A stretch of DNA of 64,000 bases from Gilliamella bombicola (GTDB taxonomy: Bacteria; Pseudomonadota; Gammaproteobacteria; Enterobacterales; Orbaceae). Location: positions 58,402 through 122,401 of the forward strand of contig NZ_FMAQ01000005.1 in assembly GCF_900094945.1 (NCBI RefSeq), given 5' to 3'. Positions 31,550 through 42,706 of this stretch are shown in pieces. The stretch's first letter is position 1, and each line of letters opens with the position of its first letter. The notes beneath the pieces are model-generated. The model was not told where the DNA came from, did not search any database, and was given only the letters and a program-made list of their open reading frames with translations. A program made the translations under genes and the position numbers.

Positions 31550-32188
31550 GTGAAACAATTAACTCGAATTCAAATTTTAGACAGACTAAAAGATCATATT
31601 AAAGATCCAACTACTGAGCTTGTATACCAAACGCCATTTGAATTACTTATTGCAGTTGTTTTATCTGCTCAAGCAACCGATGTAAGCGTCAACAAAGCAA
31701 CAAAACCGCTTTTTGCTGTAGCCAATACAGCGCAACAAATTTTAGAACTTGGTGTTGATCAGTTAAAAAGTTATATTCGTACCATTGGGCTTTATAATAG
31801 TAAAGCCGAAAACATAATAAAAACATGTCAAATTTTAGTAGATAAATATCAAGGCGAAGTACCAGAAAATTTCGATTCACTTATTGAGTTACCTGGTGTG
31901 GGTAGAAAAACAGCCAATGTTGTGTTAAACACTGTTTTTGGTTGGCCAACCATTGCTGTCGATACGCATATATTTAGAGTAAGTAACCGTACAGGTTTTG
32001 CACCTGGTAAAACTGTCGAAGCCGTTGAAGAAAAATTGCTGAAGGTCGTACCCAAAGAATATAAAATAAATTGCCACCATTGGCTAATATTACACGGCCG
32101 TTATACTTGCATTGCCAGAAAGCCTAGATGTGGTTCTTGTGTTATAGAAGATTTGTGTGAATTTAAACAAAAAGTTTACCCAGAGTGA
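31550..32188 (+). CDS. nth: Endonuclease III
   Basis: A 212-residue DNA glycosylase/AP lyase (E. coli 211) that removes oxidised pyrimidines. It has the HhH motif LPGVGRKTANVVL with the catalytic Lys near 120, the catalytic Asp in VDTHIFRV, and the C-terminal 4Fe-4S ligands C-x6-C-x2-C-x5-C (CIARKPRCGSCVIEDLC). It starts with GTG at 31550; the alignment to E. coli Nth supports this start. smrB follows by 6 bp. Confidence 0.97.
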   Translation: MKQLTRIQILDRLKDHIKDPTTELVYQTPFELLIAVVLSAQATDVSVNKATKPLFAVANTAQQILELGVDQLKSYIRTIGLYNSKAENIIKTCQILVDKYQGEVPENFDSLIELPGVGRKTANVVLNTVFGWPTIAVDTHIFRVSNRTGFAPGKTVEAVEEKLLKVVPKEYKINCHHWLILHGRYTCIARKPRCGSCVIEDLCEFKQKVYPE

Positions 32189-32194
32189 AAATTA

Positions 32195-32737
32195 ATGCCA
32201 AATAAATTTAATTTAGACCAAGATGACATAAACTTGTTTAAAAATAGCATTGGTAACACCAAAAAGCTAAAACAAGATACTGTTATTCATAAACCGGTGA
32301 AACGCTCAAAAAAAATAATGGAAACCCAAAAACTACAACATGAAAAAACGCATGCTGAGTTTTATTTTTCCGATAATTATCAACCTCTATTACAACAAGA
32401 GCCTATCCGCTATAGTCGAGAAGATGCCGATCCCTATGAAGTAAAAAAATTACGACGTGGGTTTTATGAACCAGAATTTTTTTTGGATTTACATGGACTG
32501 ACTCAGCAGGAGGCTAAAAAAGAGATTGCAGCTCTTATCGCCGCGTGTTTACGTGAAAGAGCACATTGCGCATGTATCATGTATGGACATGGAAAAAATA
32601 TCTTAAAAAAACAAACACCAATGTGGCTTGCACAACACCCCCGCATTATTTGTTTTCACCAAGCACCAAAAGAGTTTGGTGGCAGTGCAGCACTACTCAT
32701 TTTATTTGACATCGACAATGAATTAGCAAATAGCTAG
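32195..32737 (+). CDS. smrB: SmrB endonuclease (ribosome rescue)
   Basis: A 180-residue Smr-domain protein (E. coli SmrB/YfcN 183). The Smr domain covers about 95-175, with LDLHGLTQQEA and the MYGHGKNILK core. SmrB cuts mRNA between collided ribosomes. It lies 6 bp after nth and was probably acquired into that transcript. Confidence 0.93.
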   Translation: MPNKFNLDQDDINLFKNSIGNTKKLKQDTVIHKPVKRSKKIMETQKLQHEKTHAEFYFSDNYQPLLQQEPIRYSREDADPYEVKKLRRGFYEPEFFLDLHGLTQQEAKKEIAALIAACLRERAHCACIMYGHGKNILKKQTPMWLAQHPRIICFHQAPKEFGGSAALLILFDIDNELANS

Positions 32738-32773
32738 TACTGGAAGATTAAAATAGTTGTAAGTAACACAAAA

Positions 32774-32872
32774 ATAAAAAAGCCAGCTTAGCGATGCTAG
32801 TCTGGCAAACATTGGAAGCAATGTGAGCAATGTCATACTTTTTCAGAAGCTGTTTAGGCTCTAACAAAGTAC
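32774..32872 (-). ncRNA. ryhB: RyhB iron-responsive small RNA
   Basis: The minus strand reads a 22-base stretch identical to the E. coli RyhB target-pairing core (GACATTGCTCACATTGC... at 32834-32813). It is followed by a GCCAG...CTGGC terminator hairpin (32806-32782) and a T-rich tail (to 32774). Upstream is a promoter (TTGCTT, 17 bp, TATCAT) whose -10 lies within a perfect Fur box. The predicted RNA is about 99 nt; E. coli RyhB is 90. RyhB works with Hfq to repress non-essential iron proteins when iron is low. The 5' end is estimated from the promoter (32870-32872). It lies in the gap between convergent smrB and obgE. Confidence 0.92.
32782..32806 (-). terminator. RyhB rho-independent terminator
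   Basis: A hairpin with outer stem GCCAG/CTGGC and inner stem TAGC/GCTA, followed on the minus strand by TTTTTTATTTTT. Its place after the RyhB core matches the E. coli layout. Confidence 0.88.
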
Positions 32873-32876
32873 ATAA

Positions 32877-32897
32877 TAATGATAATGATTATCATTA
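32877..32897 (-). promoter_or_regulatory. Perfect Fur box over the ryhB promoter
   Basis: TAATGATAAT-G-ATTATCATTA is a perfect 21-bp palindrome that contains the 7-1-7 Fur motif TGATAAT-n-ATTATCA without mismatch. The ryhB -10 (TATCAT, 32884-32879) lies inside it and a -35 (TTGCTT) lies 17 bp upstream, so iron-loaded Fur would block RNA polymerase. Confidence 0.92.
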
Positions 32898-32998
32898 CTA
32901 AAAGCAAGCATTTTTTAGGCCTTCCTAAATTAAATGAAAATAAATACCTGACTCACTCATCTCATAAGAAAGTTTTTATATTCAACCATATAAAAAAT

Positions 32999-33022
32999 AA
33001 GCAGAAAATTTCTTTTCTGCTT
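32999..33022. terminator. Terminator after obgE
   Basis: A perfect 10-bp stem (AAGCAGAAAA and complement) with loop TTTC lies 56 bp downstream of the obgE stop. T-rich sequence follows on the minus strand. It closes the rplU-rpmA-yhbE-obgE unit. Confidence 0.82.
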
Positions 33023-33077
33023 TTATAAAAGGATTTTACACAATAGCTAAATCAAGATAAAAAGACCATAATACTGA

Positions 33078-35206
<2,129 letters not shown>

Positions 35207-35240
35207 ATCGCCATCAATTTTATATAAATTTCAAGAAATG

Positions 35241-35267
35241 AAAAAAGCCCCACAATAACTGTGAGGC
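35241..35267 (-). terminator. Terminator/attenuator after rpmA
   Basis: On the minus strand, GCCTCAC and GTGGGGC (one G-T pair) form a stem over a 7-base loop, followed by six T. It lies between rpmA and yhbE and would reduce read-through from the ribosomal-protein genes into yhbE-obgE. Confidence 0.85.
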
Positions 35268-35294
35268 TTCTATAACTTTTAAACCGCTTTTAGA

Positions 35295-35555
35295 TTAGCT
35301 ATTAGCAACTACACTAACATAACGACGGTTTTTAGGTCCTTTAACTTCAAACTTTACTTGTCCATCAATTAAGGCAAATAGAGTATGGTCACGACCACAA
35401 CCTACATTAGTACCTGGGTGGAATTGAGTTCCACGTTGACGAACTAAAATGTTACCAGCAAGAACTTCTTGACTACCATAACGTTTAACACCTAAACGTT
35501 TACTTTGGGAATCACGACCATTACGTGATGAACCACCAGCCTTCTTATGTGCCAT
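35295..35555 (-). CDS. rpmA: 50S ribosomal protein L27
   Basis: An 86-residue L27 with N-terminal [16 protein letters not shown], whose tail reaches the peptidyl-transferase centre, and the core [10 protein letters not shown]. It lies 15 bp after rplU, the conserved pairing. Confidence 0.99.
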   Translation of the reverse strand: MAHKKAGGSSRNGRDSQSKRLGVKRYGSQEVLAGNILVRQRGTQFHPGTNVGCGRDHTLFALIDGQVKFEVKGPKNRRYVSVVANS

Positions 35556-35570
35556 TGTTCGATACTCCTA

Positions 35571-35879
35571 TTAAGCGATTGCAGTGATCTTCACATCAGT
35601 GAACCACTGACGGTGACCTTGTTGTTTACGATAGTGTTTACGACGACGGAATTTAACAATTTTCACTTTATCGCCACGACCGTGCTCAACAATTTCTGCT
35701 TTAATTGTTGCACCTTCAACAAACGGAGCACCAACTTTGATGTCTTCACCATTTGCTACCATTAAAACTTTATCGAAAACAACTTCTGCACCTGTTTCGA
35801 CTTCAATTTTTTCCAAGCGAACGACTTGTCCTTCGCTAACTCGGTGTTGTTTACCACCACTTTGGAAAACTGCGTACAT
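35571..35879 (-). CDS. rplU: 50S ribosomal protein L21
   Basis: A 102-residue L21 (E. coli 103) with [14 protein letters not shown] at the start and [16 protein letters not shown] near the end, the rRNA-binding region. It is first gene of the rplU-rpmA-yhbE-obgE unit. The leader (35900-35933) can form a GCAGAC/GTCTGC stem. Confidence 0.99.
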   Translation of the reverse strand: MYAVFQSGGKQHRVSEGQVVRLEKIEVETGAEVVFDKVLMVANGEDIKVGAPFVEGATIKAEIVEHGRGDKVKIVKFRRRKHYRKQQGHRQWFTDVKITAIA

Positions 35880-36095
35880 ACTTAACTCCGCAATAAAAAG
35901 CAGACGATTACTTGATTAAACATATATGTCTGCGCGATTAATCTTATAGGGCGTGAATTTTACGCAAAATTTATCCTTGTTGCAAGCGCTGTTTACCAAA
36001 AGATCGCAAAAAGTGATAAAAAAGATCAGCGATATACTGTTTTTCAAGCTACAATCATAAATTACAATTTATCTTCAAAATAAAATTATAAAATA

Positions 36096-37919
36096 ATGTT
36101 GAGTGTTCATATGCCGAAAAAAAAATTTCGCTACACTGCATCAATTATTAATCGTTTAACACTATTAATGTTTTTTTTAGGTGCTATTGCTTTAGTCGCA
36201 TTATCGTTTTCAATTCAAGTAGCCAATGATGCAAAAGGTGGTGCATATATGGTCAATCAATTGGGGTTACTGAGAATGAAAAACTACCAACTACTGACCA
36301 TGATTCCACTCAATGAAAAAGAGTATGACCGTTTAAATATTTTTATGGATATTTCTTCATCACAACAACATTTAATGATCTTAAAACGCTACAACTTAAT
36401 TAATGAATTTAATCAATTAAAAATCGACTGGAAAACGCAACTTACTACTAAAATAAAGCAAGCACAAAAAATTGATGATATAAAAACTGATATTGAAAAC
36501 TATGTTAATCGTATTAATCATTTGGTACATAGAATTGATCAAAAAACCGAAAACAAAATTTATTATATTTCACAAATACAACAATTATTTATCATTATCA
36601 TCATCTGTTTTTTAATTATCCAAATTTATTACTTACGTCACCACCTCCTTGCTCCATGGAAAAAACTGATTAAGATGGCTGACGCGATTTCTAATCACGA
36701 TTTTAGTCAACGATTTAATATTGGAACAAAAAAAGATGAATTTGATCTATTAGGATTAGCTTTCAATAAAATGTCAGCGCAGATCGAATCACAATATTTA
36801 TCGCTAGAAAAACAAGTTATTGAAAAAACAGCCAAATTACAAGAAACCAATAAAATTGTTTCGTTTCAATATCAAGCAACCAAGCAATTACATACGTCAG
36901 AACCATTGTGTGAACGTTTTTTAAAAATACTACGTAAATTAGAAGATTTAGTGCCATTAACACAATTTCAAATTCGCTTTTATGAATCCGATGATCCTAA
37001 CCACTATCAACAAATCAGTTACGATAATCAACATAAACTACCTTACTGCCAAAACTCCAAATGTAGTGCTTGTTTAACCGCAACAACGTCTTATCAACAA
37101 AATAGTTTTCAGCGTTATTGGTATCTTCAAGAAAATGGGGAAAAATATGGGATATTATTTGCGTTACAACCAACAGAAGTAATATTAACTAATGAACAAG
37201 AAAGCTTAATTATGGGACTAATTGAACAAATGACCACCGCAATGAAGCTAGAAAGAAAAGTAGAACAACAAAAACAATATTTATTGATGAAAGAGCGCTC
37301 AGCCATGGCTAGAGAGCTACATGATTCGATAGCGCAATCACTATCTTGTTTAAAAATACATCTTAGCTGCTTACAAATGCAGTCAGATTTAACATCTCAA
37401 AACAGTATTGATTTATTAGCAACCATGCGCAAAGAGATCAATATCACCTACTCTCAGTTACGAGAACTGATTACCTCTTTCCACTTACGCCTTAATCAAA
37501 CTGGCTTTTATGCCAGCTTAATAGAATTAATTGAAGAATTTAATCAAAAGTTACAATTCAAAATTCAGTTTGAATACCACTTGCCACTTAATATTATCAA
37601 TAGTAAATATGCTTTTCATTTATTACAAGTAATTCGGGAAGGGCTTAATAATATATACAAACATGCTAAAGCTTCACATGTCAAAGTGAGTTTAAAAATA
37701 GATGATAATCAAATCATCTCTATTTGCATAAAAGATGACGGTATTGGTTTACAAAACGATTTAAAAAAAGATAATCATTATGGTCTAATTATTATGCGTG
37801 ATAGAGTCGAAATACTAAATGGTAATTTAGCAATAGATAGTAACCCCAATCAAGGAACACAAATTGTGGTAACATTTAAAGCCAATAAAACCATTCCATT
37901 TAAGGCAATAAAAGAGTAA
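36096..37919 (+). CDS. narX: Nitrate/nitrite sensor histidine kinase NarX
   Basis: A 607-residue inner-membrane kinase that aligns well with E. coli NarX (598). It has a first helix (about 15-37), a periplasmic domain with the nitrate-binding P-box (MVNQLGLLRMKNYQLL, 51-66), a second helix (about 160-180), a HAMP domain (182-235), a Cys-containing central module (CQNSKCSAC), a HisKA_3 domain with His409 in ARELHDS, and an ATPase with N-box EGLNNIYKH. It phosphorylates NarL in response to nitrate/nitrite. An ATG 15 bases later is an equally possible start; neither has a strong ribosome site. narL follows by 3 bp. Confidence 0.95.
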   Translation: MLSVHMPKKKFRYTASIINRLTLLMFFLGAIALVALSFSIQVANDAKGGAYMVNQLGLLRMKNYQLLTMIPLNEKEYDRLNIFMDISSSQQHLMILKRYNLINEFNQLKIDWKTQLTTKIKQAQKIDDIKTDIENYVNRINHLVHRIDQKTENKIYYISQIQQLFIIIIICFLIIQIYYLRHHLLAPWKKLIKMADAISNHDFSQRFNIGTKKDEFDLLGLAFNKMSAQIESQYLSLEKQVIEKTAKLQETNKIVSFQYQATKQLHTSEPLCERFLKILRKLEDLVPLTQFQIRFYESDDPNHYQQISYDNQHKLPYCQNSKCSACLTATTSYQQNSFQRYWYLQENGEKYGILFALQPTEVILTNEQESLIMGLIEQMTTAMKLERKVEQQKQYLLMKERSAMARELHDSIAQSLSCLKIHLSCLQMQSDLTSQNSIDLLATMRKEINITYSQLRELITSFHLRLNQTGFYASLIELIEEFNQKLQFKIQFEYHLPLNIINSKYAFHLLQVIREGLNNIYKHAKASHVKVSLKIDDNQIISICIKDDGIGLQNDLKKDNHYGLIIMRDRVEILNGNLAIDSNPNQGTQIVVTFKANKTIPFKAIKE

Positions 37920-37922
37920 GAA

Positions 37923-38576
37923 ATGGAACAAATAAATAGTTCAATACTGCTTATTGATGATCACCCAATGTTAAGAAATGGTGTGAAACAGTTAATTAAT
38001 ACAGTAAATCATTTCGAAATTATTGGTGAGACTGGCTCTGGAATAGAAGGCGTTAAACTAGCAGAAGAGCTTGATCCTGATATTATTCTGCTTGATATCA
38101 ATATGCAAGATGTTAATGGGTTAGAAATATTACGCTACTTGAGAGAGAAAAATATCTCTAGCCGTATTATTATATTTACAGTATCAGATGCGAAAGAAGA
38201 TATTATCACAGCACTAAAAAACGGTGCAGATGGTTATTTGTTAAAGGATATGGAACCTGAAGATTTTCTAAAATCGCTACAGGATATTTCAATAGGCAAG
38301 CTCATTATGGATAATGCTATTTCGCATATTATCCTCAATTACATGCGTCATAACAAAGAGCCAATCACAAAGCAAATACATGATGTCAGCTTGTTAACAC
38401 CAAGAGAAAATGAAATTTTTAATTTACTAGTCCAAGGATTATCAAATAAACTGATTGCAAAAGAACTTGGTATCGTAGAAAGTACAGTGAAAGTACACAT
38501 CAAAAGTATATTCAAAAAACTTAATTTTAAATCCCGAATGGAAATGACCGTATGGTATTTACAAAGTAAGGAATAA
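37923..38576 (+). CDS. narL: Nitrate/nitrite response regulator NarL
   Basis: A 217-residue NarL-family regulator with a receiver domain (IDDHPMLRNGVKQLI, phospho-acceptor Asp58 in ILLDINM, conserved Lys in LLKDMEPED) and a LuxR-type HTH (LTPRENEIFNLL...ESTVKVHIK). It is closer to NarL than NarP over the linker. It would control anaerobic respiration genes, with the nir operon 3 kb away a likely target. It is co-transcribed with narX (3-bp gap). Confidence 0.93.
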   Translation: MEQINSSILLIDDHPMLRNGVKQLINTVNHFEIIGETGSGIEGVKLAEELDPDIILLDINMQDVNGLEILRYLREKNISSRIIIFTVSDAKEDIITALKNGADGYLLKDMEPEDFLKSLQDISIGKLIMDNAISHIILNYMRHNKEPITKQIHDVSLLTPRENEIFNLLVQGLSNKLIAKELGIVESTVKVHIKSIFKKLNFKSRMEMTVWYLQSKE

Positions 38577-38767
38577 AATTATCCATTGAAAAATAAAAAT
38601 AGATAAATCTTCATGCCTAATCCTTAATAAGATAATTACAAAACACAAAAATGGAGCATGGTCATTAAAAACTACAAAAGTACAATAACTTATAATAGAA
38701 TTGGATAAACAAATAGCCGCTAGTTATAGCCATAAAACACACAAAATCTAAAATAGGAATGTTTGAA

Positions 38768-39790
38768 ATGCCAATATTGATCAATGCTTATTCTACAGTA
38801 ACGCATCCACCAGCCATTGATTTCCCTTGTGAACGTTTATATCATCGCGGATTAGATGATTCTGAATTGATGAAACATCTTGATGGTTTTATCGGTTATG
38901 TCATGCAAGCAGGAGATGGACAGATGAATTCACATCGTTATGCTTTGTATCGCCATATCCAACGAGTTAAACATCAATTTGCCTTTGAGATTGAAGAAGA
39001 TAATTTCGGTGAATTTACCACTTGGGGCTGGCAGGCAAATGCCATTATATTGATGCAGGATGGAACTATTCGTAATCCTGATGGAGAAGTATTGCAATAT
39101 CCTGATGGTGATATTGATTTAGATGCAGTTATCCCTTACCCACCAGAAGCATTAAAGCGCAAAACGAAAACGGAGCAGTATTTAGCCAAATTGGGATTGC
39201 ATACGCCGACACATTTACCACCGGTTATTGCCGAATCCGAAGTAATTCTTAGAACGCCTGATGAGGTAGCTAAACGTGCTTTAGCGATAATGTTAACAGG
39301 TATTCAAGCCGAAAGTTTTCGCGAGAATGATCCGATTAATCCGATGGAATTTAAAGAACGTTGCCCAATAGGATTTGCGGCTTTATCAAATAATGAACAT
39401 GACTTTATTTATAGCGGGCAACCAACAGAGCAAGATGTGATCGATATGTCTTGGAAATACGAAGCATTATTACCTTTACAATGGGCAATCAATTGGCAAT
39501 CTGAGCTCCCTTTTGCTGATACTATCTGTAATGTTTCATCGCTAGTTGACGAAGGAATGCAACATAGTGAGCAAGACATGTCTACAGTGACCTTAAGACC
39601 TGTTAGTGAATTGTTAGATGCTTTAGATTTGCACTACCGCTTACATTGGATAACCACAGATTTTCGAATGAAAGATAAGCAACCACCTGCATCGATTATA
39701 AGTGATGTTATTCAAGAACGCCATTATGCATTAAATTGGTTAACTTGCTTTGAAAATGCAGATTGGGATGATGTTGATACCCCAACCTGA
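38768..39790 (+). CDS. DUF4272 domain protein
   Basis: A 340-residue cytosolic protein of the DUF4272 family. It carries SWKYEALLPLQWAINWQSELPF near residue 225 and VIQERHYALNWLT at the C-terminus, both typical of the family. I start it at ATG 38768 because AGGA lies 9 bases before it; an ATG 9 bases earlier abuts that site. The family's function is unknown. It stands alone, with a strong terminator behind it. Confidence 0.85.
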   Translation: MPILINAYSTVTHPPAIDFPCERLYHRGLDDSELMKHLDGFIGYVMQAGDGQMNSHRYALYRHIQRVKHQFAFEIEEDNFGEFTTWGWQANAIILMQDGTIRNPDGEVLQYPDGDIDLDAVIPYPPEALKRKTKTEQYLAKLGLHTPTHLPPVIAESEVILRTPDEVAKRALAIMLTGIQAESFRENDPINPMEFKERCPIGFAALSNNEHDFIYSGQPTEQDVIDMSWKYEALLPLQWAINWQSELPFADTICNVSSLVDEGMQHSEQDMSTVTLRPVSELLDALDLHYRLHWITTDFRMKDKQPPASIISDVIQERHYALNWLTCFENADWDDVDTPT

Positions 39791-39853
39791 TATTTTTATC
39801 TCATCATTTGGCTAGCATCATGCCCATATTAAATTGATAGATACTTTACTCAT

Positions 39854-39885
39854 TGGCTAATGATTCATTTCATTAGCCATTTTTT
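39854..39885 (+). terminator. Rho-independent terminator after DUF4272 gene
   Basis: A perfect 10-bp stem (TGGCTAATGA and complement) with a 6-base loop, followed by TTTTTT on the plus strand, between the convergent DUF4272 and cysG genes. Confidence 0.92.
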
Positions 39886-39970
39886 AAAGTAAATAACTGA
39901 ACCTTTTATAAGTGGCGAAAAAATACAATCGTAGAATTGTGCACAACTAAAACTGACCTGCCTATTCCAA

Positions 39971-41344
39971 TTAATGTTCAGAAAACCAACTCAGTTTTTC
40001 ACGTAATGCCACAACAGGTCCAATAATAATTAAACTTGGGCTACAAGCTTGCAAAGATAATTGTGTTAAATCACATAATAATCCCGATACTACTTTTTGT
40101 TTTGTCGTAGTGCCTTCTTCAACAATAGCTACAGGCGTATTTGCATTCATACCATGCTTAATTAATTGTTTTTCAATACTTTCAGCTTGCGACAATCCCA
40201 TGTAAAACACTAACGTCTGTTTTTCAGCCGCTAGGCTTTGCCAATCAAGGTGACTACCGTCTTTTAAATGACCGGTGATTAAACGCACACTATGGGCATA
40301 ATCTCGATGCGTTAATGGGATGCCACTATAGGCAGAGCAACCTGAAGCGGCCGTAATTCCAGGTACGACAGAAAAAGGAATATCGGCGTTAAATAATGTT
40401 TCAAGCTCTTCACCGCCACGACCAAAAATAAAGGGATCGCCGCCTTTTAGGCGTACAACACGCTTACCTTTTTGCGCTTGCTGTAAAAGAATCTGGTTTA
40501 TTTGATCTTGGGGAACACAATGGAATCCGGCGCGTTTACCAACAAATACACGCTTAGCATCTCGACGAGCAAGATTCATAATGTCATCTGAGACCAATCG
40601 ATCATAGACAATAATATCCGCTTGTTGGATCTGTTGTAATCCCTTTAACGTCAATAATCCCGCATCACCAGGCCCAGCGCCAACTAAAACTACTTCGCCA
40701 CGGGCATCAAGTGATGTATCAAATAACTCATTCGTGAGTTTTTCAACATCATCAGAATCACTATTAGCAAGCGCTTGAGCTAATCTATCATGCGAAAAGA
40801 GTCTTTCCCAAAAACGACGTCGTTCCGTCATTGTTTGGTAGGTTAGTTTAACTTTATCGCGTAAATAACCAGCATATTTAGCTAATTTACCTAAATGTTG
40901 AGGTAATATAGACTCTAGTTTTTCGCGCAATAATCTGGCCAAAACAGGGGCATGTCCTTCCGAAGAGACGGCAACCATAATAGGAGAACGATCAATAATC
41001 GAAGGCATAATAAAACTTGCCGCTTTAGGAGCATCAACAACATTACAAAAAATACATCGTTTTTCAGCCTCAATACTCACTTTTTGATTAGTCTCTTGGC
41101 AATCTGTCGCAGCAATGACTAGCCACTTATTATCAAGTAATTCAGCATTAAATTCCCCTTGAGCTAGGGTAAGTTGTTTTTGCTCATGCCAACACATAAA
41201 TTGTTCATTAAATGTTTGCGCATTCACTGTGATACAAGCACCCGCTTCAAGCAATAATCGCGCCTTACGTTCAGCGACTTCACCACCACCAACTAATAAA
41301 CAATCACGATTTTCTAACTTACAAAATAGGGGGAAATAATCCAT
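39971..41344 (-). CDS. cysG: Siroheme synthase CysG
   Basis: A 457-residue trifunctional enzyme (E. coli 457). The N-terminal precorrin-2 dehydrogenase/ferrochelatase has the NAD motif [15 protein letters not shown] (17-31). The C-terminal uroporphyrinogen-III methyltransferase has [15 protein letters not shown] (about 220), [17 protein letters not shown] and VPGITAASG. It makes the siroheme needed by NirB. It lies downstream of nirC, as in E. coli. Confidence 0.98.
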   Translation of the reverse strand: MDYFPLFCKLENRDCLLVGGGEVAERKARLLLEAGACITVNAQTFNEQFMCWHEQKQLTLAQGEFNAELLDNKWLVIAATDCQETNQKVSIEAEKRCIFCNVVDAPKAASFIMPSIIDRSPIMVAVSSEGHAPVLARLLREKLESILPQHLGKLAKYAGYLRDKVKLTYQTMTERRRFWERLFSHDRLAQALANSDSDDVEKLTNELFDTSLDARGEVVLVGAGPGDAGLLTLKGLQQIQQADIIVYDRLVSDDIMNLARRDAKRVFVGKRAGFHCVPQDQINQILLQQAQKGKRVVRLKGGDPFIFGRGGEELETLFNADIPFSVVPGITAASGCSAYSGIPLTHRDYAHSVRLITGHLKDGSHLDWQSLAAEKQTLVFYMGLSQAESIEKQLIKHGMNANTPVAIVEEGTTTKQKVVSGLLCDLTQLSLQACSPSLIIIGPVVALREKLSWFSEH

Positions 41345-41507
41345 AACACCTCAAAATAGAACATTCTCTGTTTAAAACTCACCAACACCTAGCCTTTAAT
41401 AATAGAACTTTATTAATTAGCCTATTTTAATCACCCCGCTATTTTGTATCATTAATAGCAATTAACACAAAATAGAAGACTAAACAATTTAGCACTTTTT
41501 AAAAGAA

Positions 41508-41533
41508 GGGGAATTATTCATTATACATTCCCC
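41508..41533 (-). terminator. Possible terminator after nirC
   Basis: A 7-bp stem (GGGGAAT/ATTCCCC) with a 12-base loop lies 42 bp after the nirC stop. On the minus strand it is followed by TTCTTTT. It may partly separate cysG from nirBDC. Confidence 0.6.
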
Positions 41534-41574
41534 CCTAGGTTGATTATGGTAATAACATCTCGTTAATTAAGTGG

Positions 41575-42345
41575 TTATGCTGGGCGCTCTGCTTTCGGCG
41601 TTGAATACCAATATCCTAGCCCCATAAATAATGCGCCAGAGACAAGATTTCCTAATGAGACCCATAACAAATTATAACCAATTCCAGTTAATGTGTAAGC
41701 TTCACTATGATGACCAAACCACGAAAGTGCAAATAAGGTCATATTTGCAACCGAGTGTTCATAACCACAAGCGATAAATGCTAATAAACACCACCAGATA
41801 GCAATAAATTTTGCCGAGCCTTCAACTCGATTAGCCATCCAAATTGCTAAACAAACTAGCCAGTTACATAACACGCCTCTAAAAAATAATGCAGACGCCG
41901 TAGCCGATGTTTTGGCTAATGCTGCGGTATGAACCAAGCTGGTATCAGTGGATAATAAAGGCGTTGCCGCATAACAATACAATGCAGCTACAAAAATTGA
42001 TCCTAATAAATTACCTAACCATGTTTGCGGTAATACCAACCACATTTGACCATGGGTGATTTTTTTGCATTTAACACCCAGAGTTAAAAACATGGTATGC
42101 CCAGTAAATAATTCCGATCCGGCTATAACAACCAATGTTAATGCAATACCAAACGTTGCCCCCATAACTAACGGTCTGATTGCCGGATCAACAAGATTTC
42201 CTAAAGTAAAAATTAAAATAATACCAAGCCCTACATAAGCCCCAGCCATAGCAGAACTTACCCAAAAACCAAATGGATTTGTTTTTGCCAAACGAACAAT
42301 GCGCGCAGCATTGGCTGCACATTTATTAATTGTTTCTGTATACAT
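41575..42345 (-). CDS. nirC: Nitrite channel NirC
   Basis: A 256-residue formate/nitrite transporter-family protein with six membrane helices (E. coli NirC 268). It has AGAYVGLGIILIFTLG at helix 1 and the ELFTGHTMFL segment of the FNT fold. It moves nitrite across the inner membrane for NirBD. It is 27 bp after nirD. Confidence 0.95.
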   Translation of the reverse strand: MYTETINKCAANAARIVRLAKTNPFGFWVSSAMAGAYVGLGIILIFTLGNLVDPAIRPLVMGATFGIALTLVVIAGSELFTGHTMFLTLGVKCKKITHGQMWLVLPQTWLGNLLGSIFVAALYCYAATPLLSTDTSLVHTAALAKTSATASALFFRGVLCNWLVCLAIWMANRVEGSAKFIAIWWCLLAFIACGYEHSVANMTLFALSWFGHHSEAYTLTGIGYNLLWVSLGNLVSGALFMGLGYWYSTPKAERPA

Positions 42346-42372
42346 AATAACTTTGTCCTTTTAAAAATAAGT

Positions 42373-42705
42373 TTAGTGCGATTTTACTTGTACTATCCCA
42401 TCGTCATTAACGGTTACGTCATAATGAGCGATCGAGTATTGTTCATCTTCAAAACAATAGCCATCTTTTAAACGAAACCGTTGTTTTTTTAGTGGGCTTG
42501 CCACCCATAACTGATTTTCGTGCTCCGCAATAATGCCACGAGATAAAACACTGGCCTTAGCAAAAGGATCAATATTACTAATCGCATAAAGCTCAGCATT
42601 ATTATAAGGACGGAAGATAGCAACATGATCATTACCGACAAGAGCACAAACGCCAGTGCCTGGCAAAATATCATCAAGTTTACAAATAGTTATCCATTGA
42701 CTCAT
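42373..42705 (-). CDS. nirD: Nitrite reductase small subunit NirD
   Basis: A 110-residue Rieske-fold small subunit (E. coli 108). The Rieske Cys/His ligands are lacking, as is normal for NirD. The conserved parts include GTGVCALVG and FAKASVLSRGIIAE. It lies 1 bp after the nirB stop and forms the NADH-dependent nitrite reductase with NirB. Confidence 0.97.
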   Translation of the reverse strand: MSQWITICKLDDILPGTGVCALVGNDHVAIFRPYNNAELYAISNIDPFAKASVLSRGIIAEHENQLWVASPLKKQRFRLKDGYCFEDEQYSIAHYDVTVNDDGIVQVKSH

Positions 42706-42706
42706 A

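Noticed and set aside
35900..35933. Stem in the rplU leader as an autoregulatory element
   Set aside because: Only a 6-bp stem with a long AT loop is visible. That is too little to claim an L21-binding leader.
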